NCBI GenBank assembly: GCA_012845835.1
Contig: JABAKD010000007.1
Location: 9,178,223 to 9,242,222, forward strand
Direction: 5' to 3'
Source of the DNA: Undaria pinnatifida
Taxonomy: Eukaryota; Sar; Phaeophyceae; Laminariales; Alariaceae
Length of the DNA stretch: 64,000 nucleotides
Shown: piece by piece, positions 40,590 through 50,532 of the stretch
Position numbering within the stretch: position 1 is the stretch's first letter
How the letters are laid out: each line of letters begins with the position of its first letter
Program-made: the position numbers and the translations under genes
Notes under the pieces: generated by a model
Told to the model about the DNA's origin: nothing
What the model saw: the letters and a program-made list of their open reading frames with translations, nothing else
Databases searched by the model: none

Positions 40590-41035
40590 CCTTGGATACG
40601 AGGGCAGGGACGCAGGAGTACCACCTTAGCTTGGAAACGGCACCGGTTCTTCTTAGATCTTATTATTGGCGTGGAGCTAGGAGAAGCTCGAGAGGAAAGG
40701 AGCGACAGTGCGTGGGGGTTGCGCTTGCTCAGTGTGCGCTCCATCCCAGAACTAGCTCTTTTATGAACTTTTCTACGGAACGCCCAACGAACGTTCTCAT
40801 TGCTGACTTGCTATTCTTCAGGTACAAGAGCCACTTACGTCAATGGATTACCTTGCCCAGGGAAACGTTCCATCACCGGGAACATTCTTGGTGCTATAGG
40901 ATAACTTGGTTCTAAGGGTTATCTTCTCTACTCAGAACATTCCGTTCAGGAGAATATTCTTGAGGTGACGAGACCGAAATCCTCCGGGCTATCTTACCGA
41001 ATCTATTGCCCGCTATACAGACGCTCTATCACACT
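40590..41035 (+). repeat. Direct duplication, copy with about 195-bp insert
   Basis: Identical order to 40075-40320 but with extra DNA between GACGCAGGAGTAC (40620) and GGTACAAGAGCC (40820). GTAC occurs at both edges, consistent with a short target duplication. The insert has no recognised termini. Confidence 0.8.
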
Positions 41036-41190
41036 TGTTTCAGCTATGATATATACGTGTTTATGCCACTTTTGGTTTGAGCATTTTTTTCCCTGGGGTA
41101 TTCTTCCACTCCAGAGTGACTGGAGCCTGTCCTGTGACCACGGACTTGACTACGCAAGTTAACGCGAGAACAACAACAACATATATCTCA
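41035..41190 (+). repeat. Repeat M, copy 1
   Basis: CAGCTATGATATATACGTG, CCACTCCAGAGTGACTGGAG, CTGTCCTGTGACCACGGACT and GAGAACAACAACAACA match 53710-53850. The AAC-rich tail suggests a retroposon. Confidence 0.7.
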
Positions 41191-41221
41191 TGCCATCGGC
41201 TATATACGAAGCACATGGATA

Positions 41222-41419
41222 CATTATAATGTAGCTGTGGCTCCTCGTTAGTGCGTTACCACACACCGCCATAGTGCGGTGCAAACTTCTTGCCACTTTT
41301 CACGTCTGTCCTGCAGAGTACCGCACCAATCCAGGACAGTGCGGGGGTCTACTTTAGTGCGGTTGTTGCAACCTGGCAAGGCACCGCACCACTAACGAGA
41401 TACCACGACTATTATACTG
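41222..41419. mobile_element. Pogo-like MITE, 198 bp
   Basis: Imperfect TIRs of about 37 bp: CATTATAATG...CTCGTTAGTGCG at left, inverse of CGCACCACTAACGAG...ATTATACTG at right. TA flanks both sides (41220-41221 and 41420-41421). The interior has further GTGCGGT repeats. The right terminus read inward, CAGTATAAT, resembles the Drosophila pogo end. Confidence 0.8.
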
Positions 41420-41439
41420 TACTGAGAGTACTGAGTGTG

Positions 41440-41600
41440 CCGACTGTGTGTGTTGTCTTCACATGAAACCGTTCTTTTTACCTAACTACATCAATCCGTA
41501 AACCCAGTGACCCCCCCCCCCGCCGCTTAAAGTACCAGTCCGACAATAAATATTCTGATTCTTCATCCTAGAGAGATACGAACTCTGCGGTCACAGACGG
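41440..41600 (+). repeat. Repeat L, copy 2
   Basis: GTGTGTGTTGTCTTCACATG, TACCTAACTACATCA and CATCCTAGAGAGATACGAAC match 15975-16140. Confidence 0.5.
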
Positions 41601-41619
41601 TGAGACTGAGAAAAGCAAA

Positions 41620-41700
41620 AAAACGACCGCCTTTTTAGCACCGCACTCCCGACATGGGGCCAAATCACGTGGAGTTAGACTAGGAACATCTCAGGAACTG
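41620..41700 (+). repeat. Repeat P, copy 1
   Basis: CCTTTTTAGCACCGCACTCC, GGGGCCAAATCACGTGGAG and TTAGACTAGGAAC resemble 42178-42260 and 56219-56300. Confidence 0.45.
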
Positions 41701-41849
41701 GGAATGAGCTAATCAAGGTAAAATAAGACCGTGCGGACATAAAACATCTGATGAGACATCCTACGGTAGCCTTGATCCACATTTTTTTCTCTGAGACTGT
41801 TGCTCACTTGAACAGCTCCTTCTATAGACCACAGATACGGTAGAGACTC

Positions 41850-42079
41850 ACCCCTTTCTTCCTGAGGCTCCTAACTCGAAAGAGAAGAACGAAAAAAAAG
41901 TGCGAAAACTCGATGGAGAATCTCATGGCCTAGGTACGTATTCAAAACCAAAAATTGCGAGAGAAAAAAAAGGAATGAAAATTTTCCGACGGTTTCGGGT
42001 CAAGCAGAACCGTCGCTCAGATAACGTTTTAGCCGAAAAGTGGTACTAGTATACCTTGATACATCCATCGTAGCACGGG
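41850..42079 (-). mobile_element. MITE A relic
   Basis: ATGGCCTAGGTACG, TTTTCCGACGGTTTCGGG and CATCCATCGTAGCACGGGTC are A in reverse; strongly decayed. Confidence 0.55.
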
Positions 42080-42092
42080 TCTGCATCCCACA

Positions 42093-42583
42093 CAGGACAG
42101 ACCCAATGGCCTAGGCATGAAAAAACATGAACTCATATCGCAAAAACAAGAATGACCTTTCGACGATCTCGGGTTTTTAACCCTTTTAGCGCTGCACTCC
42201 CGATAGAGGTACGAAGCAACTGGAATTCGACTAGGACTGTTCTTGAGTTGGGACGGGCAGGGCTAGCCCGCTCGGGGCCCATGTACAGCGGTAAAACAAA
42301 CAATAAACAAGCGCGTTCATATCACAGCAGTGCGAGCACGCAACAAGCGGCGGCAGCGCAAGCTCTGCGCGCGTCTTACAGGTGCTTGCGTTGAAGTTCC
42401 GCTGGAAAATCGTCGTCACACCTAGTCTAGCAGCCCGGGTTGCTTCGTGCGAAGGATACTTCCATCGTCCGTTTTTATTGGTCAGTGTATTCCTTTGAAG
42501 CCGGGCTAAGGGGGTATCCCGTCTTTCAGGCAACGCTTTTCGCCAAAAAGTGATCTTGATACCTCAATCACAGCACACGTCAC
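42093..42583 (-). mobile_element. MITE A relic split by P
   Basis: AATGGCCTAGGCATG on one side and TTTCGCCAAAAAGTGATC, CACAGCACACGTC on the other. Between them, P begins at TTTTTAACCCTTTTAGCG (42178), so another TTAA site was used. Confidence 0.5.
42178..42260 (+). repeat. Repeat P, copy 2
   Basis: TTAACCCTTTTAGCGCTGCA, CTCCCGATAGAGG and ATTCGACTAGGACTG. Confidence 0.45.
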
Positions 42584-42699
42584 AGTGTACATACAATTGT
42601 TAAAGCTACTTCTGTTTGGAGGCATCATTTGTGGGATCCCTCCACTACCAACCCTCGCGATTTTATACCTTCGCTCTGCCACTCCCACCGCGCCCGCAT

Positions 42700-43011
42700 T
42701 CATGTACCTCGCACACCATCCCCGACAAGATAGCACCGCATGCGCCCTTTTCTCAGCTCCTGGCGTGCGCGATATGGCTTTGCGGCTACCTGCGCTACGT
42801 ACAGCATCTCCCACAATTTCAAACAGCTGCTTTCAAGGGAGTCGATCATCTGTCTGCACCTCATTACTTCACTCGTATCTTCGTATCTACCACATCCTAC
42901 CCAAACCCGTAATTTATCCCGCTGCAAAAACCCGTGGTATAACTCATCGGGGCAGTAGAAAATGAAAACTGTTGTCGTGCTGACGCAGGCTTGTGTAGGA
43001 GGGAAAATCAT
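42700..43011 (-). CDS. Unassigned 103-codon frame
   Basis: Not recognised. The frame is open from 43011 to 42700, in a stretch (42584-44030) that matches none of the window's repeat families. The downstream half has a mixed charged/hydrophobic composition with plausible helices (for example DSLESSCLKLWEMLYVAQVA), unlike the simple-sequence frames elsewhere. No domain, catalytic motif, signal peptide or good splice border was identified. It may be an exon of a host gene, a decayed gene, or chance. An overlapping frame of similar length exists on the same strand. Confidence 0.18.
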   Translation of the reverse strand: MIFPPTQACVSTTTVFIFYCPDELYHGFLQRDKLRVWVGCGRYEDTSEVMRCRQMIDSLESSCLKLWEMLYVAQVAAKPYRARQELRKGRMRCYLVGDGVRGT

Positions 43012-43094
43012 CTTATACGTCGTACTGCTGTAATTTGACTTATACTGTAAGTAGTAAATTTCGTTGCTTGGCTTATATTTCGCTGTGTTGTTGG

Positions 43095-43103
43095 TACCTG
43101 GTA
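43095..43103. repeat. TACCWGGTA motif
   Basis: TACCTGGTA in otherwise unclassified DNA. Confidence 0.5.
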
Positions 43104-44032
43104 TGCTCGTAAGGCCCGTTTATATCGACCAAAAACAAGACATTTTGCGATCCTATCAGCCGTCGAGACAGAGCCTGCAGCTGTACTATCAATTGTATGA
43201 GAACGCGGTGAGTGTGTCTACATGGCTCTCTCCTACCGTTGCGCTTTGAACACACAAGTAACCACACCCTCTAACTGGCGTCCCGGGCTGCTCCGTGTCC
43301 AATATTCTGGAACCGCCATTTATTTTTTTTCGTCAATATTTCCCTCTCAAGCTCCAAGGGGTGTTCTCCTCGGTTAATTTGCGTTTTTTATCTTAGTTCT
43401 GTCTCAATAGTTTGTGATCACAAACATTGTTCCCGGTGCAATACATCGCCTCGATGATAAAATGCAACTAGGACGGACAGTCGACATTTGCGCAGCTTTT
43501 ACATGTCGAACCCTGGACTCGCGGGAGAGCGTACGGAATAGTTATCCCGAGGTGTAAGGAAGTCGTTCGGTCTTGAGAATACTCGGGCAATAGTCGTTCC
43601 CGCCCCCCTGTGTTACTGCGACGTAACTTTCAGCAAGAAAAAAGGGAACCCATACCCCGAGCATCAAAAGTATCCACCCAAATAAAATTCCGTGCTAGTG
43701 CCGCCCGTAGAAGTTGCCCTGTGGCCCATCAGCTGCAGGAGAAGGTACCCAACTCGTGCTCAGCGGACGACCAGCGAACAACGAGGAACATCCCTCGGCT
43801 ACGACCTGACCCAAGTCGGGACTCGTTGTAGAGGTGACGCGCAAACAGGGACGGCACGGATATACATATACCAGTTTGCACCCCGATACAAGGGCCGATT
43901 TGGTATTACTGTAGTATACATACATTAAACGGTCCTTATAAATACGGACATAGGCCCGAGGTCAGAGAACGGCATCACGGGAAGCTATGATCGACCTTCC
44001 CCAAGGTTCGTTCGTTCGTCCACACAAGGGCC

Positions 44033-44131
44033 ATGGCGGATGACGACGACAAATTCAAGCACATGCAGCGGTCTCTGCTGCGCGCGATGCCCAACAATCG
44101 CCGTCCAGACAAGTGCACTTTAGCACACTAA
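44033..44131 (+). CDS. Possible first exon or small ORF, 32 aa
   Basis: ATG in strong context (GGGCCATGGCGG) opens MADDDDKFKHMQRSLLRAMP and continues basic (NNRRPDK) to a stop at 44129-44131. The codons up to 44113 are GC-rich and protein-like. Then an AAGTGCAC sequence could act as a donor (AA|GTGCAC), after which the sequence becomes repeat-like (CTAAATCCAAGT, as in element B). I infer either an initial exon whose gene was truncated by mobile DNA, or a chance ORF. No family recognised. Confidence 0.25.
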   Translation: MADDDDKFKHMQRSLLRAMPNNRRPDKCTLAH

Positions 44132-44204
44132 ATCCAAGTTATAGGCATCGGAAGATCCTACCAAGGCTATTGTCGGGGAGCTACCCCGTTTTTTTTCACT
44201 ATCG

Positions 44205-44495
44205 GACGGTTGCTAGGATAGAGGTATACCCCTTTTCGGCAAGAATGGTTTCTGAACGACGGGGAGCTCCTTAACCTAAAATCGTCGGGAAAATAAAAAA
44301 GTCATTTGTTTTTTTTCTCGACTCTCGTCTTGTATGTACCAAGGGCCAGACGGGGTTTTTCATCCGGTAGCAGGTTTTATTCTTTCGTCTAAATCAGTTT
44401 TTTTTAGGGGCAAGAAGGGCGTGTCATCACCTCCTCCCAAATCGAGGGGTAGTATTAGAAAAAAAAGTGGCGCTACCTCTATCGTAGCACGCGTC
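44205..44495 (+). mobile_element. MITE A, 291 bp
   Basis: GACGGTTGCTAGGATAGAGG left and CTATCGTAGCACGCGTC right; includes AAAATCGTCGGGAAA and TTTTTCATCCGGTAGC. A good full-length reference copy. Confidence 0.9.
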
Positions 44496-44527
44496 ACCTT
44501 TTGAGCCATGACTCTATACTACACGGA

Positions 44528-44688
44528 CAAGCAGACTGCTGTAGGCGATTTTCGTGGAGGAGCTTACCTTGCGTGCACATATTGATTAACCCTGTTGGCC
44601 CTGGTACAAGCTAATAGTAGTTCTACGGGAGGTCGCAACACCTCAAGCAGACTGCTGTAGGCGATTTTCGTGGAGGAGCGTACCTTGC
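44528..44688 (+). repeat. 45-bp direct repeat, 116 bp apart
   Basis: CAAGCAGACTGCTGTAGGCG...TACCTTGC at 44528-44572 and 44644-44688, almost identical. The DNA between is an F fragment. Confidence 0.9.
44582..44645 (+). repeat. Repeat F internal fragment
   Basis: CCCTGTTGGCCCTGGTACAA and GGGAGGTCGC match the F middle (compare 38045-38085 in reverse). Confidence 0.6.
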
Positions 44689-44793
44689 CATTCCTTCGCG
44701 GGTTCGTGTCGCAAGATTTCAACGGGCAACGAACGGAAAAGGGGGGTGTCTCGCGCGAGCAACAGCCTCGAGCCACTGCTTGCTAAATAAAGA

Positions 44794-45017
44794 GGCGTGC
44801 TACGATAGAAGGTGCATACCACGTTTTTTTCTGAGGTTTCCTCAATTCGGGAGCTCAAGACCTCTGCCAAAAACTCATTTGATAAAAGAAAAAACCCGAA
44901 AACTGCCACCGGATGAAAAAAAAATCCCATACATGGCCTAGGTACACGACGAAAATCATAAAAATAAATGGGGCTTATTTTCCGACGAAAACTGCTATCG
45001 TCTATCGTGGCACGTGC
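44794..45017 (-). mobile_element. MITE A, reverse, short form
   Basis: GGCGTGCTACGATAGAAGGT left, CCTCAATTCGGGAGCTCAAG, CCACCGGATGAAAAAAAAAT, CATGGCCTAGGTACACGACG and TATCGTGGCACGTGCC right. Confidence 0.85.
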
Positions 45018-45334
45018 CGCCAAAAAAAAGAAGAAAAAGAAAGCGACCCCCCCCCTTGCAGAAAGTAGCCTCGGTCATCCATCCGGCCACAGTTTCTTGT
45101 TTTTGGCCATTACAAGGGCATATAACATGGCCTAACCCTTGCGGGACTTCGCAGGGATTAAGCGCCGGAACCAAACGACGAGTGCAGCATCGATCACAAG
45201 AAGCAGCCCACTGCTGCCGGGACAGGGGCTGCAACCTTACAAGGACATGTAGGCATCAACGCCTCAGACACACGCTACGGTAGAGGTTCGCCATTTGTTT
45301 CTTGCCGAGGCTCTTCGCCTGAAGCCGAACCGCA

Positions 45335-45640
45335 ACGGTGGCGTATCAGGTTATCCTCGAGCCTGGTGTAGGTCAGTTTCGTGAGTTTGAACCCCCCCCC
45401 GAGTGCAAGTGCATACTCGTATAAATTCGTGGGGACTTTTTCTTGGTGCACAAATTGACTTGCGGAAAGCGCGAGAGCGTGAGCTAGCAACACGCAATGA
45501 AAAATCGACGAGTAGCGGGATTGCCGAACCCTATGCGCGATAAAAATAGAAGGCAAGACCCGGGGGGGGAGAAGGGACGACACCCGTGACACCACGGCTT
45601 GTTCAGGAGCTGGAAATTAGAAGAGTGTGAAAAAAAAAAT
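45335..45640 (+). mobile_element. SINE H, copy 2
   Basis: ACGGTGGCGTATCAGGTTAT head; the B box is decayed to GAGTTTGAACCC. Body and tail as in copy 1. Confidence 0.85.
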
Positions 45641-45649
45641 AATAGTAAA

Positions 45650-45915
45650 ATACCCCGCTGAGGCAAAAAATGTTTTCGAGTTAAACTGAAAACGGCAACC
45701 CGATGGTCAATCCCATGGCCTTAGGCATGAATGATATTTCGAAGCAAGAAGAGATATTTCCAACCCTTTGGAGCCCCAAAACCCCTTCCTATACTAATTC
45801 CAAGTAATTTGTCCCCCAAAACGGGGTTCTGTTTGTCAAGGCATTAAAGGAGCCCCGTCATTCAGCGACCGTTTTTTGGCAAAATGTGCCACCTCTTTTG
45901 TAGCACCAGTCCACA
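45650..45915 (-). mobile_element. MITE A relic with nested B
   Basis: CCCATGGCCTTAGGCATGA, then B, then GGAGCCCCGTCATTCAG and TGCCACCTCTTTTGTAGCAC. Confidence 0.7.
45759..45847 (-). mobile_element. Mini-MITE B nested in A
   Basis: CCAACCCTTTGGAGCC to GTCAAGGCATTAA; the left TTAA is lost. Confidence 0.75.
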
Positions 45916-45919
45916 CCGG

Positions 45920-46440
45920 CGCGGCAGCATAGCCATACGTGTACTGTTCTTCTGGACGCCTTTTCTAGCTGCTTGACAAGACCATCGCAATGTTTGTAGA
46001 GCTCGGCACCCTTCCTAGCTTTTTTATCATGTCGCAGCTGTCCAGTTTTTTGGTCGACACGCGTGGCTCTCAACCGGGTTCATGTGAATGCAACACACAA
46101 TGACGGAATGGGCACCGACATTTAGGCTTACACATGCACGTGTGTCCATTTTGCTCTTTTTCCCTCCAAAATATACGTTTTTTTTTCCCCATCATGAATA
46201 GTAGTGGTTTATGCTCTTTAATTTTTCGCCCAGTTATGCCTGTATGAACCTAAACAAGTCCACTCATGCTATACCAGGCATATTTTTACGCAAAACAAAA
46301 TAAATGATGCTACTCTATGCCCTCTTAACACAATGCCCGCTTATGCCGAAACAACTGCAAGCACAATGGCTACCGTACAAGCTTGCGGCCATACGCCATT
46401 CCAAGGTGGCCTAGGGTTTCACCTCTAGTAGCGGGGTTGA
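45920..46440. other. Unassigned stretch
   Basis: No gene or family recognised. Recurrent TTATGC/GCATAA words at 46210-46350. A C/G-rich run lies at 46443-46461. Confidence 0.35.
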
Positions 46441-46505
46441 GAGGGGGGGGGGGGAGGGGGGAAACTCGCCATCAAACAGCAGGGGGTTCGCCAACAAGGC
46501 GGTCT

Positions 46506-46867
46506 GAGTAAGGCGGTATCCCGATACAAGGCGGTCAAAGTCGCTTGGCGCGACCGGGGAACTGCACTCATAACGTGGAATGAATTAGGCGGCTTGCCCC
46601 CATAAGGCGGTCATATTGCTCTGGCACGCCACCGTCTTGCTGGGGCTTCCCCCTATAAGGCGGTCATATTGCTCTGGCACGCCACCGCCTTGCTGGGGCT
46701 TCCCCCCATAAGGCGGTCATATTGCTCTGGCACGCCACCGCCTTGCTGGGGCTTCCCCCCATAAGGCGGCCATATTGCTCTAGCACACCACCGCCTTCCT
46801 GGGGCTTCCCCCTATAAGGCGGTCATATTGCTCTAGCGCACCACCGCCTTGCTGGAGACCCCCACTG
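46506..46867 (+). mobile_element. Element K with 53-bp tandem expansion
   Basis: GAGTAAGGCGGTATCCCG at left, as in 36230. The right end is GGAGACCCCCACTG followed by TA. Confidence 0.7.
46602..46866 (+). repeat. 53-bp tandem repeat, five copies
   Basis: ATAAGGCGG starts at 46602, 46655, 46708, 46761 and 46814, exactly 53 bp apart. The unit contains AAGGCGGT and ACCGCCTT, which can pair. Confidence 0.97.
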
Positions 46868-47289
46868 TAACTTGCTGGGGGGGCGGTAGGACTCGCAATT
46901 GATATACCGTAAGCACAGTGTAGAAGGGACACGGACCGCAAACAGGATAAAAAAACGCGATGTCACATGGGCAAGCGGTTTTTATAAAACAAACAAACGG
47001 TATCATAAGATGTACACAACCATGGCAGGAGCCGCCATTCCATGTTGGACCACGGCAGGATTTTACTAACCTCGGTGGCGGAGTCGAGGGGGGGGTAGAA
47101 CTCGTCCGTCAGCATCCGTTGAACCTCGGGTCTTACCTGGAAACGGACGGAAACATCAGCAGCAGCGGAAATACCGAAACGTCATTACAGGTAGCAATAA
47201 ATAGCAGTATGTAGTATCAATAACGGTAAAATAAGAACGGCGGCGAATGGCCTGGGGATGGAATGTTGATTAGGATTAGGATAGACGAT

Positions 47290-47485
47290 ATACCCATAAT
47301 AGGTAATAGCTAAAATGAGCATATGTGGGGAAAGGAAGTAGCAGGTGAATGAAAACATGCGGGAAAAAGGAAAATTGGGAAATGGTTGGCAGACGGGCAC
47401 AGGAGAGATACTACTGCCTTGAGAGAGGATATTCGATCTACATCGGAACGTCGTCTACGTTATATTGTCGGAGGGCAAAAACGAT
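47290..47485 (-). repeat. Array U relic, reverse
   Basis: GGGAAATGGTTGGC, GATATTCGATCTACATCGGA and TATATTGTCGGAGGGCAAAA are the reverse of U. Confidence 0.7.
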
Positions 47486-48082
47486 ATCGGTAAAAGACAG
47501 AAATGGTAATATCTATAGCGGCGACTTCAACCGCGGTAATACCAATAACAATATATCACTGCGAAATGGTCGTATCATAAGCGGTAGCATCATCAATCGC
47601 AAAACCAGACACGGTAACATCTACAACGGTAACATCAAAAACGGCAACACAATAAACGGTACCATATGCAACTTCAAACGCAACAAAAACATCCACATCG
47701 ATAACACCCACAACGCGTAAATCACGGAAACATCAGCAAAAACAACGGGAGCGTCAACAAAGGTGACGCCAATAGAGTTGGCATCCAAAACGGCAACACA
47801 TCGAAAACGGTATGGGTCCATAGCGGCAAAACCGACCATCCGCGGTTGCAGACCAGAAACGTCAAACCTACAGCAGCAACATCAACAACGGTAACATCAG
47901 TAGTGGTATAACCAAAAATGTCAAGATCATTGGCGGTAAAAAGCAGCAGCTACAATGGAAATTGCAGCAGAGGTAACATAAGTTGAGGCAAAACGGAAAC
48001 ACCAACCGCAGCACAAAAAACGGTAACATCCACAGCGGTAGCATTTCGTATTGCTAACACCAATAACGGTAACATAAAAAAA

Positions 48083-48345
48083 GACGAGTGCTCGATGGAG
48101 GTAGCACTTTTCGTCCGAAACGGTTTCTGAATGACGGGGCTCCTTGACCCAAACTCGTCGGAAAAAAAAATTAATAGGCCATTTTTTTGCATGATGATTC
48201 TCCTTGTGTACCTTAGGCTAGGTCATGGGATTTTTCACCCGGTGTAGCCGTGTTATTTTTGTCTAAATCAGTTTTTGGGATAGGTCTTAAGCACCTAGAT
48301 CGAGGAACCTCGAACAAGATGATGAACCTCTATCGTAGCACGCGT
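48083..48345 (+). mobile_element. MITE A in minisatellite
   Basis: GACGAGTGCTCGATGGAGGT to CTCTATCGTAGCACGCGTC; both TTAA-type sites empty. Confidence 0.88.
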
Positions 48346-48765
48346 CTCACGGCCACCTCAACCATCGTGGTACCATCATCGACGGGAACAGCAATAGCAG
48401 TACAGCAGCTGTAGGATCAACAGCGGTAACACCAATAACGGTAACCTCAACATCGTTAACCTCAACAACCGGTACCATGAAAGCCGAAACTTCACCATGG
48501 TAGCAAACAAATTAAACATCAATAACGGAAGCATAAAAACGGGTACAGGATATACGGTATACCCAGAAACACATTCTAAGCGGCGACAAAAGCAGCGGTA
48601 ACGCGCAGGACGGGTAACATCAAACAGCGGAAATAGTACTAGTGGTATCGAAAAAAACTGTAACATCCACAACAGCAAAGCCATAAATGGTAGAGCATAT
48701 TTACCGATGACATCAACAACGGGAACACAGGAAACAGCAAAATCGACAAAGGTAGCATTGATACA

Positions 48766-49008
48766 CAGTTGGTACTCCGATTCGAGAGCGCCCCGTGATA
48801 AGCCGAAACAAGCGTTCCTAACCACAAATTGCTGTACCTCTAGTGGGAAATACATAGCTTTTAGCTTATAGGCGGGACACACGCACATTACTCCATCTCT
48901 AGTGGGAAATACATAGCCTGTTGGCATATAGGCGGGACACGCCGATTTGACCGCTCTTAAGTCCCGAATGCTCTTATCCAGGGCGCTCTTATATCGGGGT
49001 GCCCACTG
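48766..49008. mobile_element. Element J, copy 3 (243 bp)
   Basis: CAGTTGGTACTCCGATTCGA at left; the right end is ATATCGGGGTGCCCACTG. An internal 60-bp tandem duplication carries CTCTAGTGGGAAATACATAG twice. Confidence 0.8.
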
Positions 49009-49309
49009 CAACGGTAAAACCGGAAACGGCAACAACTCAAGCGGTGACATCAATAGTCATGGCATCGAAAACGGTAACACCAGAGAGAGCAAAGCGCATA
49101 GCGGTAAAATAACAAAGGCAACATCAGTATCGGTAACGCCGATACGGGTAACATCCATAGGGGTAACACTAGCAGCGGCAACATCAACCCGAGATATATC
49201 AAAGACGGCAACATCAACAGTCGTACCACAAACAACGGTAATATCCACAAACAACGACAAAACATAGTGGTGGCAGGAAAGAGCCGGAGGGGGGGGGGGG
49301 AGGGTTGCA

Positions 49310-49545
49310 CAGGAGATGATACGATCGACAGACTGTCAGATAGATGGACAGACATATTTACAGACAGCCTTTCTGATATGCAGATGGGTAGACAAACATG
49401 CACAATTTCAGAAGTTACACCATCGCGCGGACGGACGGACAGACAGGCAGACAGACAGACACCCATCAGACATAAAGACAGGGGGGCAGATGCTGCTACC
49501 AAGAAACCAACGGATAGACACACACAAACACTTGCCTGAAGCGTA
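49310..49545 (+). repeat. CAGA-type simple repeat
   Basis: GACAGACAGGCAGACAGACA and relatives; moderately degenerate. Confidence 0.85.
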
Positions 49546-49595
49546 CGATTCGCTTCACAAAATACAGGCAAAACGACGCGCCCTACGGGGCTCCT

Positions 49596-49680
49596 CAACG
49601 CCATTACAACTGGAAAGCTGTTTCGGGGACAAAATTACTTGAAATTAGTACACGGAGAGGTTTTGGGGCTCTAGAATAGG
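49596..49680 (+). mobile_element. Mini-MITE B
   Basis: CAACGCCATTACAACTGGAA, GGGGACAAAATTACTTGAAA, GGGGCTCTAGAA; TTAA ends decayed. Confidence 0.75.
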
Positions 49681-49849
49681 CGGGAGGCTTTGCCGAAGAT
49701 GAAAAACCGACACTCGTAACCCGAACTTGTCGGAATTTCATCCAGTTTTGAGCAATGCGTTTTTTTTGTCTTATCCCTAGGGCACGGGTTCGTTAGTCGA
49801 ATGGCTCTCTCTTTTTTTTATCCAAATCAGTTTTTTGCTGGGCTTTTTT

Positions 49850-50440
49850 ACGGGTCACGATCCGGCCCGTGGGTCGGATGGGAAGCGTTTACAAAAACAA
49901 CTCGCGGGTCGAGTTGGGTCGGGCCAGGAGGTGTTCCAAATCTCACGGGACGGGACGGGTCGGGCTGAGTCGGGTCAGGAGGTTAATCAAACATAACGGG
50001 TTGGAGCCATCCCACGCCAGGTAGGGGTGCAGAAGATTCTAAGAATTTTCTGAGCTCCTAACGCGAGGAGCTAGCTCAAAATCTCATCCAAAACACGACT
50101 TCCAACACATTCGTTCGCGCAACCCAGCCTGCGCCTCCTCCTTGCGCTACAGTAGTCCTAAAAACAAACATTTCTAAATTCGTCGAACTCACAGCTGAAG
50201 TTGTTAGAACAATTTAACAAAATAAACTCGAAAATATCATCATGCTGAAACCGATAGCTCCAATAAACTTGAGATCAACCCGTCAGAAACACTTGACAAA
50301 AAAAAAAGTGCAAACCCCTACGGCGGGATGACTCTTCCGGGTCTCGGGTGACCCTGACCCGACCCAACCCGACCCGACCCAACCCGACCCGACCCGACCC
50401 ACGACATGTAATCCGATCCGCGAAAAGCCCTGGTTTTTGG
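49850..50440 (+). repeat. Repeat Q, copy 2, containing E
   Basis: Left end GGGCTTTTTTACGGGTCACG, right end CCGATCCGCGAAAAGCCC. GGGTC/GACCC pentamers lie at both sides of E (49996-50340). Confidence 0.65.
49996..50340 (+). repeat. Repeat E nested in Q
   Basis: TGGAGCCATCCCACGCCAGG, TTTTCTGAGCTCCTAACGCG, TTCGCGCAACCCAGCC and AAAAGTGCAAACCCCTACGG. Confidence 0.7.
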
Positions 50441-50532
50441 GGTGGGGTATAGAGCTCAACAAGCGAGGAAGAAGCCCCAGAAAAAAAAAACTGGTTCACC
50501 GCCACCGTTGCATGCGCCAGAAAGAAGGACAG

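Larger units (their letters stand above)
47490..49270 (+). repeat. Degenerate GGTAACATC minisatellite, 1.8 kb
   Basis: Endless variants of AACGGTAACATCAACAGCGG in units of about 15-18 bp. Long frames result on both strands (Asn/Gly on plus, Leu/Pro on minus) and are not genes. Interrupted by A (48083-48345) and J (48766-49008). Confidence 0.85.
49573..50518 (+). mobile_element. MITE A enlarged by nested B, Q and E
   Basis: GACGCGCCCTACGG near the left; CCAAATCAGTTTTTTGCTGG and then, 590 bp later, GTTTTTGGGGTGGGG, AGAGCTCAACAAGCGAGG and CACCGTTGCATGCGCC. A Q copy fills the gap and itself holds E. Confidence 0.7.

Noticed and set aside
46602-46866. 53-bp array as a CRISPR
   Set aside because: The whole 53 bp is repeated with no unique spacers, and it lies in a eukaryotic MITE-like element.
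48376-49604. Leu/Pro-rich minus-strand frames of 184-225 codons
   Set aside because: They read a degenerate minisatellite and cross inserted elements A and J, so they cannot be single genes.
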